Positions 32,341 through 42,697 of a stretch of 42,697 nucleotides of DNA are shown here, one piece after another. The number at the start of each line of letters is the position of its first letter. Position 1 is the first letter of the stretch. Origin of the DNA: JBEVJK01 sp040510195 (GTDB lineage Bacteria > Pseudomonadota > Alphaproteobacteria > Rhizobiales > Rhizobiaceae). The notes below the pieces were generated by a model. That model had not been told where the DNA came from. It did no database searches and saw only the letters and a program-made list of their open reading frames with translations. The DNA is taken from positions 1 through 42,697 of the forward strand of contig JBEVJK010000140.1 of assembly GCA_040510195.1 (NCBI GenBank), in the 5' to 3' direction. Position numbers and translations under genes: made by a program.

Positions 32341-33462
32341 CTACATCATCCTGAGCAGTGCGCCGCCGATCGAATAGCCGGCGCCGAAGGCGCAGAGCAG
32401 GCCGTAGTCGCCGGCCTTCATGTCGACGTGGTTCTCGGCCAGCGCGATCACGGCACCGGCGGCAGCGGTGTTGCCGAGCCGTTCGAGCACCATCGGCGCC
32501 CGGTCGTGGCCGACCTCGCGGCCGAAGGCCAGCTTGAGGATCATGGCGTTCATGCGGGCGTTGGCCTGGTGCAGCCAGAAGCGGCGGATGCCGTCGGGCG
32601 TCAGGCCGTGCTCTGCCAGGAACTCGACGATGAAGCGGTGGCCGGCGACGGTGACCTCCTTGAACACCTTGTTGCCGACCTGCTTGATCATGTTGCCTTC
32701 CATGGCGATCAGGTACGGGTCGTCGGCGGCGGTGCGGGTGAGATAGCCAAGATTGGTGCGGATGTTGTTGGAGAACTGCGTCCAGCTGCGGGTGTCCAGC
32801 ACCTCGAAGCGGCCGGGCAGGCGGCCATCCGCGGGCAGCGCCTCCACCAGCATCGAGGTCGAGGCGTCGCCGAAGATGAAGTGCGTCTGGCGGTCGCGGA
32901 AGTTCAGGTGGCCGGTGATGATCTCCGGGGTGACCACGAGCACCCGCTTCTGGGCGCCGGTGCGCACCAGATTGACCGCGACGTGCAGGCCGGCCACGGC
33001 GGAGGAGCAGCCGAGCCCCATGTCGAAGCCGGCACCCCGCGTGCCCAGCGCGCTCTGGATCTCGATGGCGATGGCCGGGTAGGGCCGCTGATGGTGGGAC
33101 GCAGCGCAGATCACCATGTCCACGTCGGCCGGCTCGCGACCGGCATGGGCCAGCGCTTTCCTCGCCGAGGCGACGCCGAACTCGGCCTCCAGCGACAGCG
33201 CCTCGTCGGGGCGCGCCGGGATGCGCGGCGCCATGCGGGTCGGGTCGAGGATGCCCTCTCGCTCGATCACATGGCGGCGCTTGACGCCCGAGGCATAGAC
33301 GATGAATTCGGCATCCGACCTCTGAAGCGGCTCCTGCCCGGCGGCGAGACGCCGCGGATTCTCGGCGTCCACCCACCGGTTGAAGCTCTCGACCAGCTCG
33401 TCATTGGCGATCGAAGCCGGGGGGATTTCGACCCCCAATCCGCTGATCGTGACTCGGTTCAT
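32341..33462 (-). CDS. beta-ketoacyl-ACP synthase III, long (PA3286-like) type
   Basis: A 373-residue thiolase-fold condensing enzyme. The nucleophile is in GLGCSSAVAGLH, the catalytic His in WLHQANARMN and the Asn probably in LGNTAAAG. It is about 50 residues longer than housekeeping FabH. Its N-terminal insert (SFNRWVDAENPRRLAAGQE, FIVYASGVKRRHVIEREG) and HLNFRDRQTHFIFGDAST match, from memory, the Pseudomonas PA3286 type that draws medium-chain acyl-CoA from beta-oxidation into fatty acid synthesis. Coupled to the MOSC gene. Whether it plays that role here is untested. Confidence 0.85.
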   Translation of the reverse strand: MNRVTISGLGVEIPPASIANDELVESFNRWVDAENPRRLAAGQEPLQRSDAEFIVYASGVKRRHVIEREGILDPTRMAPRIPARPDEALSLEAEFGVASARKALAHAGREPADVDMVICAASHHQRPYPAIAIEIQSALGTRGAGFDMGLGCSSAVAGLHVAVNLVRTGAQKRVLVVTPEIITGHLNFRDRQTHFIFGDASTSMLVEALPADGRLPGRFEVLDTRSWTQFSNNIRTNLGYLTRTAADDPYLIAMEGNMIKQVGNKVFKEVTVAGHRFIVEFLAEHGLTPDGIRRFWLHQANARMNAMILKLAFGREVGHDRAPMVLERLGNTAAAGAVIALAENHVDMKAGDYGLLCAFGAGYSIGGALLRMM

Positions 33463-33539
33463 GATCGTCCCGTGTTCCTTGGGCCGCCCTTGTCCGGGTC
33501 ACGACTCCGGAATCGGCGGCCTTGGAATGTCCCTGACTG

Positions 33540-33567
33540 CGTTTATGCCAGTTTCGCCGGCTTGCAA
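33540..33567 (-). promoter_or_regulatory. possible promoter for the ketoacyl-synthase/MOSC operon
   Basis: On the minus strand TTGCAA (33562-33567), 16-bp spacer, TAAACG (33540-33545), about 78 bases before the start codon. The match to consensus is moderate. Confidence 0.3.
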
Positions 33568-33711
33568 AGCGGCCGCTCAAGTGAGCGCAACCGGAAGTAT
33601 TCCTTGACGTGGCCTGTCATACTGCATTGCACAATGGCAGAACCGCGGCAAACCGCCGCGTCACGCCCCGCAAGGAGCGAGAGCCGCGGCCGTCTGCGGC
33701 GGCGAAAGCGA

Positions 33712-33740
33712 TTGCCGAGACGGCCCGCTTCGCCTAAATA
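33712..33740 (+). promoter_or_regulatory. possible ettA promoter
   Basis: TTGCCG (33712-33717), 17-bp spacer, TAAATA (33735-33740), about 43 bases before the GTG start. The match to consensus is moderate but the spacing is ideal. Confidence 0.4.
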
Positions 33741-33782
33741 GCGCGCAAACCTCCGTACCCCGGTCGAACAGGAAGAGCGCGC

Positions 33783-35432
33783 GTGGCACGCCAGTTCATC
33801 TATCACATGTCGGGCCTCAACAAGGCCTTCGGCACCAAGAAGGTGCTCGAGAACGTCCATCTTTCCTTCTATCCCGATGCCAAGATCGGCATTCTGGGCC
33901 CCAACGGCGCCGGCAAGTCGACCGTGCTCAAGATCATGGCCGGGTTCGACAAGGAGTTCACGGGCGAGGCCTGGCTCTCCGAAGGCGCGACCTCCGGCTA
34001 CCTGCCGCAGGAGCCCCAGCTCGACCCGGCGCTCGACGTGCTGGGCAACGTCATGGAAGGGGTGGCCGCCAAGAAGGCGGTTCTCGACCGCTACAACGAG
34101 CTGATGATGAACTACTCGGACGATACGGCCGAGGAAGCCGCCAAGCTGCAGGACGAGATCGATTCCAAGAACCTGTGGGACCTGGAAAGCCAGGTCGAGA
34201 TGGCGATGGAAGCGCTGCGCTGCCCGCCCGGCGACGTCGACGTCGGCAGCCTGTCTGGCGGCGAGAAGCGCCGGGTGGCGCTGTGCCAGCTGCTGCTCAG
34301 GCAGCCCGACCTTTTGCTTCTCGACGAGCCCACCAACCATCTCGATGCCGAGACCACGGCGTGGCTGGAGAAGCATCTGCGCGAATATCCGGGCGCGGTG
34401 CTGATCGTCACCCACGACCGCTACTTCCTCGACAACGTGACAGGCTGGATCCTCGAGCTCGACCGCGGGCGCGGCATCCCCTACGAGGGCAACTACACCG
34501 CCTATCTCACGGCCAAATCCAAGCGCATGGCGCAAGAGGGACGGGAAGACGATGCGCGCCAGAAGGCGATCTCCCGCGAGCGCGAGTGGATCCAGGCGTC
34601 GCCCAAGGCGCGGCAGGCCAAGTCGAAGGCGCGCGTCAAAGCCTATGACGAGCTGGTCAAGGCCGCCAACGACCGGCGGCCGGGGGACGCGCAGATCATC
34701 ATCCCGGTGGGCGAGCGGCTCGGCCAGATGGTGATCGAGGCCGAGAAGCTCGACAAGGGCTATGGCGACCGCCTGCTCATCGAGGACCTCGAGTTTCAGC
34801 TGCCTCCCGGCGGCATCGTCGGCGTCATCGGGCCGAACGGCGCCGGGAAGACGACGCTGTTCCGCATGATCACCGGGCAGGAGACGCCGGACGACGGCTT
34901 TATCCGCATCGGCGAGACGGTCAAGCTCGGCTATGTCGACCAGAGCCGCGACTCGCTCGACCCCAACAAGACGGTGTGGGAGGAGATCTCGGGCGGCAAC
35001 GACGTCATCAAGCTCGGCAAGCACGAAGTGAACAGCCGCGCCTACTGCTCCTCGTTCAACTTCCGCGGCGGCGACCAGCAGCAGAAGGTGGGCACGCTGT
35101 CGGGCGGCCAGCGCAACCGGGTGCATCTTGCCAAGATGCTGAAGGCTGGCGGCAACGTCATCCTGCTCGACGAGCCGACCAACGATCTCGACACCGAGAC
35201 GCTGGCAGCGCTGGAGGATGCGCTGGAGAACTTCGCCGGCTGCGCGGTGATCATCAGCCACGACCGCATGTTCCTCGACCGGCTGGCGACGCACATCCTC
35301 GCCTTCGAGGGCGACAGCCATGTGGAGTGGTTCGAGGGCAATTTCGAGGATTACGAGCAGGACAAGATCCGGCGGCTGGGGCCGGACAGCGTCAATCCCA
35401 AACGGGTGACGTATAAGCGCCTGACGAGGTAG
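33783..35432 (+). CDS. ettA: energy-dependent translational throttle protein EttA (ABC-F)
   Basis: A 549-residue ABC-F ATPase that binds the ribosomal E site and gates the first elongation cycle according to ATP level. It has two ABC cassettes: Walker A GPNGAGKST (about residue 39) and GPNGAGKTT (about 356), signatures LSGGEKRRVALC and LSGGQRNRVHLA, and Walker B regions LLLLDEPTNHLD and VILLDEPTNDLD. The linker between cassettes (EREWIQASPKARQAKSKARV) is EttA-like, and length fits EttA and not Uup or YheS. The start is GTG with AGGAAG upstream. There are no membrane helices. Confidence 0.95.
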   Translation: MARQFIYHMSGLNKAFGTKKVLENVHLSFYPDAKIGILGPNGAGKSTVLKIMAGFDKEFTGEAWLSEGATSGYLPQEPQLDPALDVLGNVMEGVAAKKAVLDRYNELMMNYSDDTAEEAAKLQDEIDSKNLWDLESQVEMAMEALRCPPGDVDVGSLSGGEKRRVALCQLLLRQPDLLLLDEPTNHLDAETTAWLEKHLREYPGAVLIVTHDRYFLDNVTGWILELDRGRGIPYEGNYTAYLTAKSKRMAQEGREDDARQKAISREREWIQASPKARQAKSKARVKAYDELVKAANDRRPGDAQIIIPVGERLGQMVIEAEKLDKGYGDRLLIEDLEFQLPPGGIVGVIGPNGAGKTTLFRMITGQETPDDGFIRIGETVKLGYVDQSRDSLDPNKTVWEEISGGNDVIKLGKHEVNSRAYCSSFNFRGGDQQQKVGTLSGGQRNRVHLAKMLKAGGNVILLDEPTNDLDTETLAALEDALENFAGCAVIISHDRMFLDRLATHILAFEGDSHVEWFEGNFEDYEQDKIRRLGPDSVNPKRVTYKRLTR

Positions 35433-35444
35433 GCGCGGCGGAAG

Positions 35445-37576
<2,132 letters not shown>

Positions 37577-37580
<4 letters not shown>

Positions 37581-39019
37581 CCCCGGCCTTCGAGGGCCTG
37601 GTCGATGCGCACGGCCGGCAGCGGCTCGCAGGAGGCCACGCCCTCGTCGGCGAGGGCGGGCTGGCTGGCCGGCAGCGTGGCGACCGGGCGTTCGGCGGCG
37701 AGCGGATAGAGCGTGGTGCCGATCAACGTCTTCTTGCCGGCGCGGTAGGCCTCGGCGCGCGTCTCGCGGGCGGTGCGGATGCGGCCCTGGAGCTTGCCGG
37801 CGGCAAGGCTCTTCAGGACTCCGCCCTCCTTCTCGATCTCCTGGAAGACGCTCCACGCCGCCTCGCAGAGGCGGTCGGTCAGCTCCTCCAGGCTGCCGGC
37901 GCCGGCCGCCGGGTCGACGACGTGGTCGATGCGGCTCTCGCCGGCCATCACCAGGAGCGTGTTGCGGGCCAGCCGCCGCGCCGCCGCGTCGGGCAGCCCG
38001 TGGGCTGCGGTGTAGGGCAGGATGGCGAGCGAATCGGCACCGCCCGTCGCTGCGGCGAAGGCGGCGACGGCGGCCCTGAGGATGTTGGTCTCCGGGTCGC
38101 GGGCGGTCATCATGCGATAGGAGGTCTCGGCGTGGACATTGGCGGCCGAGGGCATGATGGAGCAGGCCTCCTGGGCGCGCGCCCAGAGGCGGCGCATGGC
38201 GCGCAGCTTGGCCATCGACAGGAACTGGTCCTGGTCGACCGCCAGCGCGAAGCCGATATGCGGGGCGGCGTAGATCAGCGCCTGGCGCGCCTCCTCGAAC
38301 ATCCTGAGATGCGAGACGGCGGAGGCCAGCACGATGCCGAGCTCTTCGGCCTCGGTCGCGCCCGCATTGTGGAAGACGCGGCCGTCGGCCTCCAACAGCA
38401 CGCCGGGCACGCCAAGCGCGAAGAAATGCGCCAGCGACTGCGGCATCGAGGCCTGCAGCGCCTCGATCGACATCCTCAAGCGGCCGGTGCCGGCGAACAC
38501 GGCGGCCGGGTCGATGCCGAAGGAGAGGCTAAGCCTGGCCGGGTCGACGCGGCGCCGGCCGATCAGCCCGACCAGCCAGTCGACGGTGACGCGGCTCAGC
38601 GGGTGGGCGTCGATCCTGAGGTAGGTCTGGTCAATGGGGATGCCCTCCAGGACGGCGTCCATCGCCTCGGCCGTCGGCGGCAGGCCGTAGCCGAAGGCGT
38701 TGGGCGCGCCGGCGAACACCAGCGACAGGCCCGAGGCGCCCTGGGCGACGTCCTCGCGCGCCTGGCGGTTGGCGCGCGCCGGGTCGGGATCGTCGATCCG
38801 TTGGGTGACGATGATGCGACCGCCGGCGCTGACGCGCCCGGCCGGGTGCGGATCCTTGACGCGCGGCGACAGCGCCTCGATCAGAATGCCGTCGTCGGTG
38901 CGCGAGGACAGGGCCGTCTCGAGGTCGGCGCCCGTCAGCGCCTTGCCGGCCAGCGCCCGCCAGCGGGCCTCGTCGAAAGGCGGGAACACCGCACTCCTGA
39001 ATACCGCACCTGCGTCCAT
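37577..39019 (-). CDS. mutA: methylmalonyl-CoA mutase, small subunit
   Basis: A 480-residue homologue of the catalytic subunit that lacks a usable cobalamin domain, as in heterodimeric mutases. Landmarks are FPPFDEARWRALAGKALTGA, QRIDDPDPARANRQAREDVA, IDAHPLSRVTVDWLVGLIG and SYRMMTARDPETNILRAAVA. Two ATG codons are adjacent (39022 and 39019) after GAGGAGGA; I take the second because its spacing from the Shine-Dalgarno is better. Another in-frame start further up is a TTG. Stop overlaps the large-subunit start. Confidence 0.93.
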
Positions 39020-39270
39020 CATTCCTCCTCGCAAGCGGCGGCAGGGCGCCGGCTGCGGTTACTCGCACGACGTTTCGACCTCTCCGATTGCCAAAGCTCG
39101 CGCCATCCTGCAACCCTGGAGAGGCAAATTCTTCGCGGCCGCGCCGCTCACCGGAGCGGCATGCGTGCCATTGTCGCCACGCGCGCCGCTGACTATACCA
39201 ATCCGGAGGCGCCTTGGCGCCAAGCAATTGGGATGAGACCCAAGAACGGTCGCAAGCCCCGGGGAGCGCC

Positions 39271-40854
39271 ATGGCAGACGACAAGAGCATCTTCATCGGG
39301 GCGAGCCGCAAGCCCGACGACAGCTACCAGAAGCCGGAAACCCTGCTGCTCGCCTACGGCAACCGCCACGGGCTGGTCACCGGGGCGACCGGAACCGGCA
39401 AGACGGTGTCGCTGCAGGTGCTGGCCGAAGGCTTCTCCAACGCCGGCGTGCCGGTGTTCGCCGCCGACGTCAAGGGCGACCTTTCGGGCATCGCGGCGAT
39501 GGGCGAGGCCAAGGACTTCCTGGTCAAGCGGGCCGAGCAGGTGAAGCTCGACCCCTACGAGTTCCAGGAGTTCCCGGTGATCTTCTGGGACCTGTTCGGC
39601 GAGAAGGGGCACCCGATCCGGGCGACGGTTTCCGAGATGGGGCCGCTGCTCCTGTCGCGGCTGATGAACCTGACGGAAGCGCAGGAGGGCGTCATGAACA
39701 TCGCCTTCCGGATCGCCGACGAGGAGGGTCTGCTGCTGCTCGACATGAAGGACCTGCAGTCGCTTTTGTCGAACATCGCGGAGCGGGCGGACGAGATCTC
39801 GGCGCGCTACGGCAACGTCACCAAGCCTTCGGTGGGGGCGATCCAGCGAACGCTGCTGGTGCTCGACCAGCAGGGCGGCAGTCACTTCTTCGGCGAACCG
39901 GCGCTCAGCATCCCCGACCTGATGCGAACCACCCGCGACGGGCGTGGAGCGGTCTCGATCCTTGCCGCCGACCGGCTGATGATGAACCCGCGGCTATATG
40001 CGACCTTCCTTTTGTGGCTGATGTCGGAGCTGTTCGAGCAGCTGCCCGAGGTCGGCGAGCCGGAGCGGCCGAAGCTGGTGTTCTTCTTCGACGAGGCGCA
40101 TCTGTTGTTCGACGATGCGCCCAAGGCGCTGGTCGACCGGGTCGAGCAGGTGGTGCGGCTGATCCGCTCGAAGGGCGTCGGCGTCTATTTCGTCACCCAG
40201 AACCCGCTCGACGTGCCGGAGAGCGTGCTGGCGCAGCTCGGCAACCGGCTGCAGCACGCGCTGCGCGCCTATACGCCGCGCGAGCAGAAGGCGGTGCGGA
40301 CGGCCGCCGACACGTTCCGCCCCAATCCCGACTTCAACTGCGCGGAGGCGATCACCAAGCTCGGCACCGGCGAGGCGCTGGTGTCGACGCTGGAGGAGAA
40401 GGGCGTGCCGTCGATCGTCCAGCGCACGCTGATCCGGCCGCCGGCTTCGCGGCTCGGGCCGATCAGCGAGGCCGAGCGCGCCGCGATCATCGCGCAGAGC
40501 CCGGTGGCCGGCCAGTACGACACAACGGTCGATCGGGAGTCGGCCTTCGAGACGTTGCAGAAGCGGGCTTCCGAGGGTGCCGAGAAGGAGGCGGAGGCGC
40601 AGCGCCGCGACACCCAGCAGGCCGACGCCGGACGGACGCGCTGGACGCTGCCCGACTTTGGCGGGGATAGCTCCGACGACCGCACCGAGGCGCCGCGCGG
40701 CCGCACGTCGGGCAGGCCGGCGCCGCGGCCGCGCAGCTCCAACCGGCAGACGATCGCCGAGGCGGCGATCAAGTCGGTGGTGCGCTCGGTCGGCACCTCG
40801 GTCGGACGGGCGCTGGTGCGCGGCATCCTGGGTGGCCTGAAGAAAGGGTTTTAA
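39271..40854 (+). CDS. HerA-like ATPase, DUF853
   Basis: A 527-residue P-loop ATPase of the HerA/FtsK superfamily. Walker A is GATGTGKT (about residue 39), followed by FAADVKGDLSGIA, and Walker B is KLVFFFDEAHLLF; sensor-type FVTQNPLDVP and an arginine in LIRPP follow. This is the DUF853 'helicase HerA-like' family, widespread but poorly characterised. The C-terminal ~100 residues are low-complexity, charged and Pro/Arg-rich before a basic helical end (VRGILGGLKKGF). I start at MADDKSIFIG, preceded by GGGGAG. No NurA-like nuclease is adjacent, so the DNA-repair role known for HerA should not be assumed. Confidence 0.88.
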   Translation: MADDKSIFIGASRKPDDSYQKPETLLLAYGNRHGLVTGATGTGKTVSLQVLAEGFSNAGVPVFAADVKGDLSGIAAMGEAKDFLVKRAEQVKLDPYEFQEFPVIFWDLFGEKGHPIRATVSEMGPLLLSRLMNLTEAQEGVMNIAFRIADEEGLLLLDMKDLQSLLSNIAERADEISARYGNVTKPSVGAIQRTLLVLDQQGGSHFFGEPALSIPDLMRTTRDGRGAVSILAADRLMMNPRLYATFLLWLMSELFEQLPEVGEPERPKLVFFFDEAHLLFDDAPKALVDRVEQVVRLIRSKGVGVYFVTQNPLDVPESVLAQLGNRLQHALRAYTPREQKAVRTAADTFRPNPDFNCAEAITKLGTGEALVSTLEEKGVPSIVQRTLIRPPASRLGPISEAERAAIIAQSPVAGQYDTTVDRESAFETLQKRASEGAEKEAEAQRRDTQQADAGRTRWTLPDFGGDSSDDRTEAPRGRTSGRPAPRPRSSNRQTIAEAAIKSVVRSVGTSVGRALVRGILGGLKKGF

Positions 40855-40893
40855 GGCGCAGGGACGTTCGGAGGTCGTTGCTACGGCGTTGCT

Positions 40894-41598
40894 TCAATAA
40901 ACCAGAATCGGCGTCTGGTTGGGCACCCGGTCGTAGAGGTCGATGACGTCCTGGTTGAGCATGCGCACGCATCCCGAAGAGACAGACTTGCCGATCGACC
41001 ACCACTCCGGCGAGCCGTGGATGCGGTAGAGCGTGTCCTGGCCGCCCTGGAAGATGTAGAGCGCGCGCGCGCCGAGCGGGTTGTTGAGGCCGGGCTCCAT
41101 GCCGCCATTGGCGATCGAGTACTGGACGAGCTCCGGCTGGCGGGCGACCATCTCGTCGGGCGGGTTCCAGCGCGGCCATTTCTTCTTCCACTGGATCACC
41201 GCGCGACCGGACCATTCGAAGCCGGCGCGGCCGAGGCCGACGCCGTAACGGATCGCCTGGCCGCCCGGACGCACCAGGTAGAGATGATGGCCTGTCGTGT
41301 CGACGACGATCGTGCCGGGCTGCTGGCCCGTCGGATCGGGAACGATCTGGCGCAGGTACTGCGGGTCGATCTTCTCGAAGGGTATGGCCGGAAGGTCGAA
41401 GCCGCCATCGCTGACCGCGGCGTACATCGTCGCATAGTCCGGCAGCGGAGGTTCGACATAGGCCGGCGGCGGTGGTTCGACCGGTGCCGGACCGGTGGTG
41501 GCGCAGGCTGAAACCGCAATCGAGGCGGCGCCCAATGCCGCGGCATTGAGAAAGCCGCGACGGCTGAGGCGGAAAGTTTCGATTTCGGTTATGGACAT
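40894..41598 (-). CDS. L,D-transpeptidase (YkuD), Tat-type lipoprotein
   Basis: A 234-residue periplasmic enzyme that makes 3-3 peptidoglycan crosslinks or attaches proteins to the wall. The catalytic domain ends with HGSPEWWSIGKSVSSGCVRM, containing the nucleophile Cys and catalytic His, and includes NPLGARALYIF. The N-terminus combines a twin-arginine motif (SRRGFLNAA) with a lipobox (VSAC, cysteine at about residue 32), followed by a Pro-rich linker (PAPVEPPPPAYVEPPLPDY). So export of a folded lipoprotein through Tat is predicted. It converges with the HerA-like gene. Confidence 0.92.
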   Translation of the reverse strand: MSITEIETFRLSRRGFLNAAALGAASIAVSACATTGPAPVEPPPPAYVEPPLPDYATMYAAVSDGGFDLPAIPFEKIDPQYLRQIVPDPTGQQPGTIVVDTTGHHLYLVRPGGQAIRYGVGLGRAGFEWSGRAVIQWKKKWPRWNPPDEMVARQPELVQYSIANGGMEPGLNNPLGARALYIFQGGQDTLYRIHGSPEWWSIGKSVSSGCVRMLNQDVIDLYDRVPNQTPILVY

Positions 41599-41769
41599 GT
41601 TTGCCTTCTTTAGGTCGCAAATCGCAACAAAGCGTGAATTCGCCGACCGCTGTTGCCGGTGCTGAGAACACTTGGCGGGATAGGCGGTTCCGATTCTGGC
41701 CCGAACGTGGGCAAAGAAAGGCGAAGCTGTGACCGCGCTGCCACTGTGACATCTCTGCCACAGAACGGC

Positions 41770-42432
41770 CTAGCTGCCGGTTACGAGCGCGTCGAGAGAA
41801 GGCAGGATCAGGGCAGGGGGGAAATCCCGATACTCCTCGGGCTGGTTGGCACGGTTTATCCACACTGTGCGAAACCCGAATTTGGTCGCTCCAGCGATAT
41901 CCCAGCGGTTGGATGACTGGAAGGACACCGCGGCGGGATAGAGCCGCCAGCCGGTGGCGACCATGTCATAGACCGACGGGTCGGTCTTGAAGCGCCGCAC
42001 CATGTCGACGGAATAGATGTCGTCCAGGACCTGATCGAGCGCGGCGGACTTGACCGCTGCCTGCAGCATCTCCGGCGACCCGTTGGACAGGATGGCCAGT
42101 CTGGCTCCCGAAGCCTTCAGCGCCTTGAGCACAGCCGGCACTTCCGGATAACAGTCGAGCCGCCAATAAGCGTCCAGCAATGTCGCCTTGAGGCTGGGAT
42201 CGGCGGTTGGAACCTTGCGGAAAGCGAAATCGAGCGCCTGCTCGGTCAGCTGCCAGAAATCCACATAGGCGCCCATCAGCGTGCGCACCCAGGAATATTC
42301 AAGTTGCTTGGCCCGCCAGGTTTCCGACAGCAGCTGGCCATCCGGCCCGATCTTGTCGGCGTGGCGACGCACGGCGGCATGCACGTCGAACAGCGTTCCA
42401 TAGGCATCGAAAACATAGGCGGCGTATTGCAT
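41770..42432 (-). CDS. haloacid dehalogenase, type II
   Basis: A 220-residue HAD-family hydrolase. The nucleophile Asp is in FDAYGTLFDVHAA; later motifs are LAILSNGSPEML (motif II Ser/Asn), the lysine of VRRFKTDPSVYDM and the type II signature SSNRWDIAGATKFGF. Type II enzymes convert L-2-haloacids to D-2-hydroxyacids. I start at MQYAAYVFDAYGT (42432), the family-typical position; 16 further codons are open upstream. Real substrate may be another small acid or phosphate ester. Confidence 0.9.
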   Translation of the reverse strand: MQYAAYVFDAYGTLFDVHAAVRRHADKIGPDGQLLSETWRAKQLEYSWVRTLMGAYVDFWQLTEQALDFAFRKVPTADPSLKATLLDAYWRLDCYPEVPAVLKALKASGARLAILSNGSPEMLQAAVKSAALDQVLDDIYSVDMVRRFKTDPSVYDMVATGWRLYPAAVSFQSSNRWDIAGATKFGFRTVWINRANQPEEYRDFPPALILPSLDALVTGS

Positions 42433-42584
42433 GGCGCTGTTTTGAGGCGAGGCGGCACAAGGTGCAAGCCTTGATTGCACCGCGCCGCCGCTGGCCTCAA
42501 GAAAAGTCCCTCATGCCGGTTGACGGCGCCGGCCAAAGCATCTTCCAATGGCCGCCACACGAGACAGACCGGACGGACAACGAG

Positions 42585-42697
42585 ATGACACTGGCGACTG
42601 CGGCGCAATCCGCGACATGGACTTTCGTCGATGGTGATTGGCACGAGGGCAACGTCGCCATTCTGGGGCCGCGCAGCCATGCCATGTGGCTGGGCAC
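42585..42697 (+). CDS. branched-chain-type aminotransferase, 3' end beyond window
   Basis: From the ATG at 42585 (Shine-Dalgarno weak) the frame runs to the window edge as 37 codons: MTLATAAQSATWTFVDGDWH, then EGNVAILGPRSHAMWLG. This is clearly homologous to the N-terminus of the aminotransferase at 25578 (ATWTFVDGDWHPGN...GPRSHALWLG). Only the first domain's start is in view, so intactness is unknown. It is divergent from the dehalogenase gene across about 150 bases. Confidence 0.85.
   Translation, partial: MTLATAAQSATWTFVDGDWHEGNVAILGPRSHAMWLG

Larger units (their letters stand above)
33463..33782. other. 320-base divergent promoter region between ketoacyl synthase and ettA
   Basis: No gene is supported here. 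It holds candidate promoters in each direction (listed separately) and, before the ettA promoter, a GC-rich stretch with GCCGC/GCGGC complementarity. Nothing else recognised. Confidence 0.4.

Overview
The window is about 42.7 kb of GC-rich, gene-dense DNA whose gene content, Shine-Dalgarno use and one interspersed repeat (8622-8729) fit an alphaproteobacterium of the Hyphomicrobiales (Rhizobiales), most likely of the Mesorhizobium/Phyllobacteriaceae type. The assignment is inferred from gene families and not from a marker gene. No rRNA, tRNA, CRISPR array, transposase or phage gene is visible. Both ends cut genes: an amidohydrolase on the left and an aminotransferase on the right.

Region 1 (1-6536, + strand) is a reductive pyrimidine/hydantoin catabolic operon: an N-carbamoyl-amino-acid hydrolase (ureidopropionase type), a dihydropyrimidinase, and a four-gene NMT1/THI5-type ABC importer. 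A DUF3018-MazF toxin-antitoxin (TA) pair sits inside the operon in the same orientation, between the hydrolase and the dihydropyrimidinase. An exact 12-bp direct repeat flanks it, and the second copy carries the toxin's stop codon.

Region 2 (6579-21197, - strand) is a phenylacetate degradation locus. Reading with transcription: a fold-III ornithine/lysine decarboxylase, an alpha/beta hydrolase, a translationally coupled CoA-transferase / thiamine-diphosphate enzyme / PaaX regulator trio, then paaA, paaBCDE, paaI, paaK and paaZ. The usual paaA-paaB junction is broken by a HicAB cassette in the opposite orientation and a frameshifted second hicB-like gene. Two copies of TGCGCC-N6-GGCGCA lie between paaB and hicA. 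A 24-bp imperfect direct repeat ties the broken hicB gene to the end of paaA. A rhizobial palindromic repeat separates paaK from paaZ.

Region 3 (21334-28191) holds an EamA exporter, a 28-residue membrane-peptide gene with its own promoter and terminator, a sahR-metF operon under a 16-bp perfect palindrome, divergent trmO and a DUF2293 gene, a branched-chain-type aminotransferase, Fe-type superoxide dismutase, a decayed ImmA/IrrE peptidase fragment and cytochrome c'.

Region 4 (28211-42697) holds a diheme cytochrome c, oligopeptidase B, a MOSC protein coupled to a long ketoacyl synthase III, EttA, both methylmalonyl-CoA mutase subunits, a HerA-like ATPase (DUF853), a Tat/lipoprotein L,D-transpeptidase, a type II haloacid dehalogenase and the start of a paralogue of the Region 3 aminotransferase.

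The most unusual theme is the repeated lodging of small TA cassettes inside catabolic operons, with short direct repeats at the cassette ends and a candidate shared operator that could place paaB under HicB control.
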